NCBI GenBank assembly: GCA_028456385.1
Contig: JALNQF010000026.1
Location: 62,001-126,000 of the forward strand
Direction: 5' to 3'
DNA from: Ophiosphaerella korrae
Taxonomy: Eukaryota; Ascomycota; Dothideomycetes; Pleosporales; Phaeosphaeriaceae
Length of the DNA: 64,000 bases
Shown piece by piece: positions 46,272 through 56,658 of the stretch; the first letter of the stretch is position 1; every line of letters begins with the position of its first letter. Made by a program: the position numbers and the translations under genes. The notes beneath the pieces were generated by a model. That model saw nothing but the letters and a program-made list of their open reading frames with translations. It searched no databases and was not told the origin of the DNA.

Positions 46272-47477
46272 CCTTCAACCTGACTTGATCCTTACGGCTG
46301 CACCAACACGCAGTTAACCAAGAGCTCAGGGGTGCGTTGTGTGTGTAGAGCTTCTCTGCGTTTGGCCTGAATATCCCAGAACAAAAGAGGGACCTGCAAG
46401 TGAATCCCTAGAACACCAGTTGAACAAGAAGGCTGCGGAATGTGAAAGATTGAGAAGCAGAAGAGAGCAAATTGTGGCGGGAAAGGTTTATTATGGACAC
46501 GAGCGAATCAGTGCGCCGTCCACCAACCAGGGCCGATCAGCCTGCTATCTTACCGCTATCGGTATTGCCCCACGAACGCATCTTGGCAACCTGCGTTACT
46601 TGCACACCCCTAATTTCACTCAATGAATTCAACTTTTGAACTCAACCTCACTCTGACGATTTCACGCCGGCCCCTGCTCTGTTTGAAAATCATGGCAATG
46701 CGCACTGCAATTGCAAAGTAAACACATGGTATATGTATGGGGCTCTTTCGGGGAACCCTGCTAGCCTTCTGTTGCTTACCCCGCTACTGGTCAAGCGATA
46801 ACACTAAATTGCTTAGTGCCCGGTCATGTGATCGGACTTTATGCGACAACAATCAGGTTTAGGGGCTCATTCGTCACACCCCAAGCATCGCAGTCTAAAT
46901 CAGTGTTTGTGATATCTTCTTGCGCAAGTTTTTCACTTCAGTCCAGTCACGTAATAGAATTTGGTCAAAGATCACGCGCTGCATGCACATGGAACGGAAA
47001 AAATGGTCTATTCACGCTAAAGACGGGTCCAGCCTTTTAGTATGCGTTAGGCAGCCATGCTCGCCAATAGCCAATCGCTTTTGAATGTACCTGTAGATAT
47101 CCCAGTTCGTGAAGAGCCTTGCATACGATTTCAATTGTTGGGTTGGAGTCTTGCCTTTTTTTTTACTGTAAAAGATAATACATTACAATAAAGGCAAGCT
47201 TGAAAAACTTCAAAAGTAACATAGACATCCATGTGATATTAAATCCAAGGCAAGGGATTCTAGCAATATAGATATTGCTCCTCTGTGATTACAGATATTG
47301 CCACTTGAGCGCTGTAAATAAATAAACCGAGCTCATTCATAAGTGTGAGGAAGCTGAAAAAGCTATAAATTAGACAAATATTCACATACTCCCTGTAGGT
47401 CACACCATCTCGCAACCCCACGATATGCCAAAACCCAAGCACTCCGTAATTCCTGCTCCTGTCAAAAATAACACCCA
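46272..47477. other. intergenic, nothing supported
   Basis: 1.2 kb between the start of the MFS gene and the stop of the amino-acid permease gene, both on the minus strand. It has a T-rich run at 47156-47165. No supported coding frame. Confidence 0.45.
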
Positions 47478-49120
47478 CTAAAAAATACTATTATCCGCAC
47501 AAGTAAACGGCCCATTCAGCGTCGTACTCGGATCATTATAAATATCAACCAGCGCCCTGAGCGACGTATACAACCCTTGACCAACACATCAGCACACATC
47601 ACACGCCAAACGCTCCGCATAAAACTCACCTCCAATCATAAGAAACAGTGTCAACGCCATGATGCCATAATTACACGCGGCGAGCGCAATCTTACGGGGC
47701 GAACTGTGCTTCGATTTCCAGTTGAGGTGTCTGTTTGCGTTAGGCTGTGAATCGTGATGTGTGGAGGGGAAATTGGAATTGGGATTGTTTACAGCCAGAA
47801 GATACTGGTGAGACCAAACGTAAACCAGCTGACGAAGATGGCGGCGCTGATGTTGAGGATGGAGCTGAAGATGGGGATGGTGTTTGACACGATGAACGAG
47901 ATGATCCAGAAGAGCGAGCCGATGGCGATCCAGAGGAGCCAGGTGAAGGTGTTGTGCACATTGACCTGGTCGGGCTTGGTGTGGCGCATGATCGTAATAT
48001 ACATGAACCTATTCACTAATTAGAACTGGAGCTTGGTGTTGGGGGGTTAGTATTGTACGTACTTTATGGCGGTGATGCCGATAACGAGGCCGGTTCCAAG
48101 CACAGAGGGGATGAGGATACCGTATGCAATTTTTGCGGGGAGCGCGGGGGCAGTGCCGAGGGCGGGCGATGTCACGGCGTCACCTGCGAGGTCGTAGATG
48201 ACGCAGGCGACGACGATGTAGATGACGACCTCGAAGCTCTTCTGCATGAACAGTGCTGGGGGAAAGTCCTTGGGCGCGTTTCTCATCTCAGCCATGACGG
48301 AAATAAACGACTGGTTACCAGCAAAGGCAAACGCGATGTTAAGAAGAGCGTTCACCGTCTCGACGAAGTTCGGCTTGCCAACCAGTGTGATGGAGACCTC
48401 GAATCCTGGGGGAGCCTGGGGCCCTGCGACGCCGAGTGCAATCATGACGATGAGGACTGCGGAGACGATCGAGATGGTGCATAGCCAACTGAACAGGGCG
48501 GCGAAGGTAAGCTTTCGTGGGAGGCAGAGGAGCCAACATACAATATGTGGGATGGCCATGAACGCAACCGTGCATAGCGCGTGACTAGAAAGCGTATTCA
48601 AAGCCACTGACATGGTGATATTTGCCGAAGCGCAAATAAGGACCAGGTTGAAGACAAAAACAATGCCCAGAAACTTTTCAAATGCCTTTCCGTATGTCTT
48701 TCCGCCAGCGTAGAGAGCACAATCAACGAGATTGGTAACCATAGGATAACGGCGATAGAACTGAACCAGAATGTAGCCGCAGTATGTCGTCAGGAGTCCA
48801 AAACCGAGGATAGCAATTACCCCGGGTATAAGGCCTAGGGTTTTGAGCGCGGATGGTAAACTGAGCACGCCGATGCCAACTTCGATTGTGATGAGGATCA
48901 CACATGCTTGCCAGCGACCAAGTGTTCTGTAGTTCTCGCCCTCCGCATTAGGATACTCGTTCGCCCCAGCGAAACCGTCTCCCGTCCAGCCCATCTGTAT
49001 ATTCGTGTTATGGCCATAACCCTCCTCCGCATCGTCTTTCTCCGAAGGTGGATAATAAGGGGGAGACTCCATCGCATTTTCCTGCTTCTCCTCCTTCTTC
49101 AGGAAGATTTTGAGACCCAT
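47478..49120 (-). CDS. neutral amino-acid permease, Mtr-like (AAAP family)
   Basis: The main exon begins at the ATG at 49120 (MGLKIFLKKEEKQENAM) and runs to about 48060. Three further exons end at a TAG at 47478-47480 (LVDIYNDPSTTLNGPFTCAD near the end). After a ~65-residue hydrophilic N-terminus, helix 1 reads ACVILITIEVGIGVLSLPSA, the hallmark of the AAAP (Aa_trans) family. The segments LGFGLLTTYCGYILVQFYRR, FAFAGNQSFISVMAEMRNAP and DLAGDAVTSPALGTAPALPA match the Neurospora Mtr branch, which takes up neutral aliphatic and aromatic amino acids by proton symport at the plasma membrane. Exon 2 (HTFT... LFWIISFIVSNTIPIFSSIL) supplies late helices. About 480 residues, no break seen. Confidence 0.87.
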
Positions 49121-50076
49121 TGTTACAGAGCCGAGAGAGACAATCGACGTTAAATTCTGTGTTGTGTAGATTCAGAACGAACCATGGGCGCAACGAGCGG
49201 CGAACCACACTTTTTTAAAAGACTACACTCCTGTATCGGACACCACGGACGTGTCTCAACCATGCAGTACTTGCTAGCCTCCGATGTCATCCTTGAAACT
49301 TCGCCTCTCCACAGATCAACGCACTGAAAACCTTGGGGTTTCCCTAGCTTTTGCCTCATCTCAGCGGAGGCGGGCTCAACCCGTGAACGTGGAGTGCAGC
49401 ACGCGGGGAAAGCGGGTTTGTTTCGTCTGTCTGGCTATTCGCGGCTCTCCATGATGAATATGTCGCCGATGCATAATTGAAGTCGCTGGAGTGGTGATGT
49501 TTAATGAGGTTGTGGGTCGTGATGAATAATAGTGTGATATTCAGGGTAACTCGAACCCACATATCACGTAAAATTCTTCAAGAAAACCTCTTGGACCCGG
49601 GGTTCCGCCCTTGGCAGCGTGCCGAAGCCCCCCGGAGCAGCCGCATCTCGGGTGACGATCTTCTGACCGATGTCGCGCCTCGTGGCGAGTGTCATGTTGA
49701 TGACTAGGTATGGTTGAGGTTCAAAGTTGGACCTTGGCGCTAGCTTCACTTTTGTAAGGGACTCTCAATTGGAAACACCTACCCTATCTCTATCCGGCAT
49801 ACATTGTCTACTTAGCTGTAATTCGTCTTGCAACAGATCAAACAGAATAAATATATGCCATGCATCATCCTCAAACCTTAGAAACAATATTTCGAAATAG
49901 CCAAATCCCACTAATCAAACAACAGCACTTGCAATAATATCCCCAATGCATTGCCAAGCCACCTCTACACTACACTACACCACATCCTTATCCCACCCCA
50001 CATAATAATCCATACACTTGCCATCCTCCCCAACTTCACGCTCACCCCTCTAGCAATAACGCATACCTACACGCCT
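49121..50076. other. intergenic, nothing supported
   Basis: About 950 bases between the amino-acid permease start and the aim21 stop, both on the minus strand. No coding frame, tRNA or repeat supported. Confidence 0.45.
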
Positions 50077-53054
50077 TTACTTCTGAATCGGCTCCTCGAC
50101 CACAGCTTTGCCCTCGCCCTCACCCACCGCCTCCACACCCGATTTCTCTTCCTTCACCTCGTCGCCCAAAGGCGCACTATCAACTTTCTCCGTTTCGATA
50201 GAATCGGGCACTTTCTGTGCCACAAGCGGCTCATTGGCAGCATCAAGATCCTCGGCATTGGAAACAGTCTTGCCCAACTCTGGCGGCGCACTACTTTGCG
50301 AAACTGATTTTGAAAGCTCAGGCAATTCGGCGTCTTTTGACGTCGAGTGCGTGAGCAGGGCAGACTCGCTGCCCTGGGTAGTGGTCTTTGTGAGCTCGGG
50401 CTCGTCAAGGTCGGGCTTGGCGAGGACGTCTGGCGTCGAACTGGGGATCTGGAGTTTTGAGTGAAGTTTGGCGGAGAGAGTGGCGGCGGGGACGTCTAAG
50501 GCGCCACTTGTGTCGAAGCGCCATACTTCGGTGACGGGTCCAATTTCGAGCTTTTGTCTGAGTACGGCGAGTTCAGCGGTAACGGTGGGGGCTGGTGTTG
50601 GCGAAGCAGCTGGTTTTCTTCGCTGGGGACCCTTGGCTCGACCCTTGCGGGCATCTTGAAGAGGCGCTGCTGGCTCTGGCTCCGCCTCTGGTTCTGGTTC
50701 TTTCACCTTTGGTGGTCCAAGACCGAGTTTGCTGTTCAGGTCTTTCATAAAGCCAGCCTGGAGAGCTGCGATCTTAGAGCTGCCGGGTCGTGCAGGAACC
50801 GGTGGCTTTGCCTTGGGTTGTGGGGCATCGTTCTCGCCGACTGGTGGTCCTGCGGTTGCATCCTCACTTCTAGCGGTAGCGACAGGCTTGCTGGAACGCA
50901 CAGGGATTTGTGGCTTAGGTCGACCAGGAATGGTCGGTGCTTTCTTGTCCACTGGTGAAGCCTCTGTTTTCTGTGGTCGAGCGGGGATGTTTGGACGAGC
51001 GGGGATGCTAGGCTTGTCCACTATAGGCGAGTCTTCGGCGTACTCGTTGTTATCCTCGATTTGGGGTGTGCTGACTGTTGTGGTGTGTTGACCGTGATCA
51101 GGCGCATCTTCCCAGATGTCTTGACTAGGGAAACGTTGGATTCCAGGCCGCTCATCCCGTGCTTTCCCAAGAAGTTTGTTTTCAGCTGCAAATCTCTTCG
51201 TGTTTTCGGCCAAAAACGACTGCTGATCCTCCTTTGTGATGTCATCCTTGCGTGCCTCCTCTGTCTCCAGCTTCTCGAAAGCCCTTGCAGCCCCAACGTC
51301 TTCAGCTGGGGTTTTGGTTTCTTCAGGCACTTCGGGAGTTTCGACTGTTGTTTGAAGCTGCAAACTACCAGGGGTATCCTCCCAAACATCCTGGCTGGGA
51401 AATTGATGGCGCGCAACGGTTGAACGCTTGAGTTTTTCGACTTGTGACTTGGGTTTCTTGCTCTCATCGTCTTCTGGAAACAGAGGCTCATATTCCTTGT
51501 GTGACTCAAGAGGTGTGCCGCCCCTGTCAAACTGAGCAGGACTAGGAATAGAACGACGGTTGCTGTTGTTATTTCTGCTTGAACTCCTGCTAGGACTCCG
51601 AACCTGGGTGATGTATGATGGGGTGCCGTCTTCGTTTACAGTATAGTCGTCGCCGCGTCGCTCAAATTCGGGACTCACTGCAGGTTGTCTCCACTCGGCC
51701 TCAGGATGCTTTTTCAACTCATCAGATGCGAGAATTGGAACGCCGTAACCACGTTCAGTAACCCACCCTCCTTCATCCGTTGTGTTGCCGCCCTCAGCAC
51801 CGAGGTCTAACATGGGTGGGTCATATCCTCCACCGTGAATCTTGCTAGTACGATGAGAAGGGGGATCAATGTGAATTACTTCGCCATTATCATCAACTTG
51901 TTCCTCGCCCGCGGCTTGCGCTTCTTGGCGTAGAGGCGAGTCGGTTTGGACACCGCCCTTGGTGGAAACAGGTCGGCCTGACGATTGCGGACGTGGCGAT
52001 GCATATCGTGAAGCATATTGGTCGCTTGCAATGTAGCCTATCTGCTCATCAGGAGTGCCGACGGCTTCCCTCGAAGTACCTGTGTGTCAAAATTAGTACC
52101 TCGCATGGTATGAGATGCTTCTGCCAAGACCTTACCCAACCCTGTTCCCTGTGCACCAGCACTATGAATTAGCTGCTCGAGATTATCTGCGCGCCAATGA
52201 TAGTCCTTTCTGTTCTCCTGGATATGCGGGCCGTATTCGCCTGCTTTTTCTCGCTTCAAGTCCTCTGGATGTTTCTCGTACCACTTCTTCTCAAACTCGT
52301 CCTGGGATATCTTTCCATGGCCATGCATGCCATAGCTGCCTGGAGGCCCATGGAAAATCTCGCGGCCGCTCTTTGTGCGGCCGTGATGACGCCCGCCAGG
52401 TTTCTGGAAGCCAACGCCGCCAGAGCCTACTTGTGCGAAAGGTGCAGGGCTGGGGGCTTGCACGTCTCCAGCATGGCGAAACATGGGGACCTGAACGCCG
52501 ATTTCGGGAATGCCCTGTTCGTCCTTTTCATTGTATATAGAGCTGGGCCGAGAGCCGAGCGAGGAGCCCGAATGGGCGCTTTTCGCAGTCTTGTCATCTG
52601 GGGCAAGCTGCTTGCCAAAACCGGCAGCCTCGGCTTGGGACGAGTCGGTTCGAGTGACCGTCTGGATCCTGCTCTTCGCAGTTGATGCCGGAACCGAGGC
52701 CGTGGGGGCGTGAAGGGGCAGGTCTCCGGCTACGTTGGTGATCTGTTCCGGGTCTACGCTCTCATCTGCGAGTGTCTTGGACAGGTCTTCGTAGCTGGCG
52801 TACTCATTGCCCTCCTCTCCAAGACCAGGCAGAGAGGTACTTGGAGGGCGCGACGGGACCTCGCGGGGCTTTGGCGGGGGTCCACTTTGGTACGGATGGT
52901 TCAGAGGTGAGGGAGCAAAAGTGTCTCTACTCGGATCTGGAGAAACTGAGCGGCCGGTGCGATTCGGTCGCGGAGGCACCTTGGGTGCCTCGAGCTGGGC
53001 AGCTGGCGCCACGCTGCGAGTTGGGCGCGGGGGTATCGAAGGCGGAGCACTCAT
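50077..53054 (-). CDS. aim21: Aim21-like cortical actin patch protein
   Basis: Two exons (53054-52136 and 52079-50077) total 2,922 bases and 973 residues. The start MSAPPSIPPRPTRSVAPAAQ is preferred over an upstream ATG at 53291, because the Pro-rich PxxPPRP ligand motifs begin here and the upstream part looks like a leader. The protein is largely disordered. Conserved pieces include GRTKSGREIFHGPPGSYGMH, KWYEKHPEDLKREKAGEYGP, IQENRKDYHWRADNLEQLIH and, twice, FPSQD(V/I)WED followed by TTVxTP. Many Pro-rich SH3 ligands (IPARPNIPARP, APTIPGRPKPQIPVR, PPVPARPGS) fit an adaptor. Yeast Aim21 with Tda2 binds capping protein and regulates actin barbed ends at endocytic patches. The join at 52136/52079 reads in frame across G|GT. 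Confidence 0.85.
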
Positions 53055-54112
53055 GGCTTCAGTGAAGGAGGAGGCTGTGGATGGTGTGGGGTCAAGATGT
53101 GGATGGAAGAAGCTGAAGCAGCGAATGTCAGTCGCGGTCTGGAGCCATTGAATGGATTCGGCCGGTCCAGGCAAGATAAGCAGACTTGGTGGTGCCCGCC
53201 CATTGATGTTTGAAAAGTGGCCAGCAGCTGAGGAGCGAGCTACTGTGCAGCTTGCATGCACGTCAATCGGCCGCCGGCCAATCAGCACCACGGCAATTCA
53301 TCAACGGCGGAGAAGCTGGAAATAGCACTTACCTCGAGGACGCAATGGGAGCTCTAGTTGCAGAGTAATCGCGGGGCACAGGCGGGGAGCAGAGCCTTTA
53401 TCGAGTTCAAAAAAGGCGCAAAACCAATCAGGCGACGATGCTGGGGCGGGCGGAGCGATTGAACGTGAGGCTATTCCATCATAGCTGCACCTGGTGGCCC
53501 GTGTGATGCATGCGGCAGGGTGGCATCATCAGCTTCAAAACCTGAAAGCTCTTACCCAACCCGTTGTATTGATACAGCCTCTTGTTCCTGTCTTTATGCA
53601 CTAGCTGCTCTACAGGGCATACATAACAGGCGCCCACGCCTGAGGCTGTATTACCATTCTCCCATTTGTCGGGTCTTTGACAACCGCTGTCTCGATGCCC
53701 AGACCCTAGTCCTGGCTGCGCTACCGTCTGCTTCTCCCACAGTCGTCATGTGGGCCCTATGGCAGCTCGCCCATGGCGCCGGTAGCTTACACGCAGACCA
53801 AAGACGCGATGCATGCGTTGCCCGTCAATTTTTACTACAAGCCGTGTCACATTCTGCTAAGCTACATAACCATCGTTACATTTATCAGTCCCGTGAAGGC
53901 ATACTGAAAGAACCGACCCCAAAACGCCTAGCTGTTGACGGATAATACAAAAACTCAAACCCACAACCGTCAAAAAGCTTCTTATGCACGGCATATATGC
54001 TTTTAGTGTTATCATCTCATCTGGAGTAGTACCTGTGTTGGTCACCCGTTGCACTCCTGTTGTCTCTCTCCGCCTCGAGGCCTAGCTCTTGGTACTTCGT
54101 TCGCTCCAGCTC
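53055..54112. other. intergenic between aim21 and tvp18
   Basis: It contains the aim21 promoter and the tvp18 3' region. A plus-strand frame at 53520-53945 has no start context, splice partners or family features, so I do not call it. Confidence 0.45.
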
Positions 54113-54858
54113 TTATATGATCATCTGCGCAACACCCTGTCCGCCTAGAGTCTTGCTGCCCTGGAATGCCTGGCCTTTGAAGCCGGCCAGCGCATAGAAA
54201 ATGGCGGCGATCAGCAGGAAGATGGCCGCAACAATCAAGCTGGTCGCCATGGGCCAGATGCTGATCCATTGTACGATGCTCATGACCAGGTAAATGGCGG
54301 CGCGCATGTAGTTGGAGCTGAATTTGCGGATGAAGGTATCGAATTTGGCCGACGTCGGACAGATGCGGAGAAGCAGCGGTATCTCAATAAAGATGATGAT
54401 GAAGGAGCATACTCTGTAGGATTACAATTAGCTGCAGCTTCGCAGGGACCAGGGGTAGAATTCAAACGTACAAGCAGACAATGCTGAAAGCGATGACAAA
54501 GTTGGCATGGAAGATGTTCGCGATTCCCAGGGCGAAGCATAAGAATATGCAGAGCACTCCGGTCCTGAGAGATGTGTCAGTAAACCTGTCTGACTCATTC
54601 CGTGCGATGATTGCGACAGCAAAACAAGACGTAGTCACAGCTTTGTTGTATCCGCGCAATACCGACTGTTGTCGGCTTCTGCGCAAGACTACAGCAACAG
54701 TCTGGTACTGTTGCGCAACTCGTGGGAGGAAGGGCAGCATGCAACTAACCATTGACCGTAGATACCTGCAAGCAAGCCATGTCAGTAGGAGGTTAATGCC
54801 TCAGAGGGGGCAGCCACATACTGAAGTTCCGCGACTTGAACTCCTCGGCGAGCGTCAT
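54113..54858 (-). CDS. tvp18: Golgi membrane protein Tvp18
   Basis: Four exons from the ATG at 54858: MTLAEEFKSRNFSIYGQW is assembled from two short exons. The third supplies TGVLCIFLCFALGIANIFHA and NFVIAFSIVCL. The fourth gives VCSFIIIFIEIPLLLRICPT, KFDTFIRKFSSNYMRAAIYL, VQWISIWPMATSLIVAAIFL and LLIAAIFYALAGFKGQAFQG, ending QGVAQMII at 54113. It has four membrane helices and about 148 residues, as in the Tvp18 family (tetraspan Golgi vesicle proteins of unknown biochemical role). All junctions keep frame. Confidence 0.92.
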
Positions 54859-55584
54859 GTTTGTGGTGTGTTATTGCGATGTTCTCCGGATGTTTGATGA
54901 TGCGATGCACCAGGCGGTATGATGGAGGGCAGTTCCAGGAAGAGCCTTGTGGTGTGATGTGGTTGACGGCGCAAGCTGAATGAAGAAAGAGAGAGCTTGG
55001 GTAGTCAAATCAACAAGCTTGGCCTGCGCGGATAGCTGGTCTTAGGGCGTTCTTCGGCGGCGTTGGCGTGCGTAGGCGTTGCGTAAGGCGATGGTGGCTT
55101 TGCAGAGACCCGTGAGCGTGTTGTGCTGTGCTGTGCCTGGCTATTCTTGCTGCCTAGACTAGTTGCTGTCAAGAGTCAAGAGAGAGGGAGGATGTGGTTG
55201 GTGCTAATCTGGTGCTGCTGAGCTGATTGATTGGGGTCACGGCTTCCAGAAGCTCCACGTAAGTAAATGTCCTAGCGTGCCCTTGCCGAAACCGTCTTGG
55301 GCTGTGCTGGGTGGGTTGACCTGCAATATTGTGTCAGAGTCGGTACCGAGCGCGCGCCTTCTTTTGGGGAATCAAACATTGGATGCTGTTTCCTCATGCT
55401 TGGGAAAGGCGCTCTGCAGCAGCAGCAACCATGGTTGGCTCTTACTGTCGCCTCTGTGGCCATGGGCCTCACGCTCTGCCTTCTGCATACTCGAAACCCA
55501 CCACCCTCAAGTGCTTCGAAACCGTCTCATCCAGCAAACAACCAGCCCTGCCAAGATCCAGGCGCAGATCAAGACCCGGCCAAA
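54859..55584. promoter_or_regulatory. shared 5' region between tvp18 and tad2
   Basis: The two genes diverge from here. The tad2 frame is open upstream to about 55297 but without family similarity, so I treat that part as 5' untranslated. Confidence 0.45.
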
Positions 55585-56306
55585 ATGACTGCGAAGGACA
55601 GGGCGTATCATGAGCGCTTCATGCGTGAGGCCATCGCTATGGTGATCTATCCTCCTTCACTGTCCCGATTAGGACATGGCTGACTCAGCGGTTTGATAGG
55701 CCGAGTTTGCGCTCAAGAGTGACGAAACCCCTGTTGGCTGTGTCTTCGTTAAGGATGGCGAGATCATTGGTCGAGGCATGAACGAGACGAACCGGACCTT
55801 GAATGGCACGAGACACGCCGAATTCGTCGCCATTGCTGGTATCCTGTCAAAGAATCCTATCAAGATCCTCAACGAAACCGATCTGTATGTCACCGTCGAG
55901 CCATGCGTCATGTGTGCATCGATGCTACGCCAGTATGGAATTCGGGCCGTCTATTTTGGGTGCTGGAACGAGCGCTTTGGCGGCACGGGAGGAGTCTTGA
56001 ACATCCATTCTGAGTTCGTTGACTTGCCCCCAGTACTAACATATAACGCTAACCTGTATCAGTCCGAGTGTTGACAAGCCATATCCAGTCACTGGTGGCA
56101 TCTTTCGAGAGGAAGCTATCATGCTCCTCAGGAAGTTCTATGTCCAGGAGAATGAGAAGGCACCGGAACCCAAGCAGAAGAAGACCAGGGAGCTGAAGAC
56201 CGAGATTCTCCCTATGGACATTCACGCCCCCAAGTCAACGCCTTCGCCTGCTCTACCTATGCCGCCCATTTCAAAACCTGTTTCGCTTGCCACTGCCCAA
56301 GTCTGA
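55585..56306 (+). CDS. tad2: tRNA-specific adenosine deaminase subunit Tad2
   Basis: Three exons (55585-55641, 55700-56013, 56063-56306) total 615 bases and 204 residues. The start MTAKDRAYHERFMREAIAMA matches the family N-terminus, so the longer upstream frame is not used. The zinc-dependent deaminase motifs are complete: TRHAEFVAI (HAE, zinc ligand His and proton-shuttle Glu) and VEPCVMCASML (PCxxC). FGCWNERFGGTGGVLNIHS is the tRNA deaminase signature after the second motif. Tad2 pairs with Tad3 to convert A34 to inosine in tRNA anticodons and is essential in yeast. A Lys/Glu/Pro-rich C-terminal tail of about 50 residues (KAPEPKQKKTREL) extends beyond the catalytic core. Confidence 0.94.
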
Positions 56307-56658
56307 AAGATTCGAGTATGCCATAAACACTTATGATGAACAGAATGAATGGGATGATGAGACCCATGATCAGCAGGCAGATACTGATGATGGAAATATT
56401 ACAAGCATAAGATACCCCTTCCATAGATGTCGCTCGTCATGCGACGATGCAGCGGCCCAGAGTGGCCACAACATGTTGTCAATGTAGATAACTGAGAGAG
56501 TGCTCTTCTTATATTGATTGGTAAACACCATTCAGCGATGATAACAATATTAATACAATTCGACTCAATTATAAAATACAAGGCTTCAAAGCAGCGCGTT
56601 TTCATCTTGACTAAATCTACCTTGACCTATTTGTAAAAAATCACCCCAACACGTCCCC
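56307..56658. other. intergenic between convergent tad2 and ATR genes
   Basis: Only the two 3' ends are expected here. The sequence is AT-rich and no coding frame is supported. Confidence 0.5.

Noticed and set aside
49540..49740. Possible tRNA gene (GTTCCGCC and CGAACCC-like strings)
   Set aside because: No cloverleaf could be folded by eye with matching acceptor and T-arm; B-box is incomplete.
52807..53151. Plus-strand Gly/Arg-rich frame
   Set aside because: Antisense shadow of the Pro-rich N-terminus of aim21.
53520..53945. Plus-strand frame of 141 codons between aim21 and tvp18
   Set aside because: No recognisable domain, irregular composition, and it sits in the expected promoter and 3' regions.
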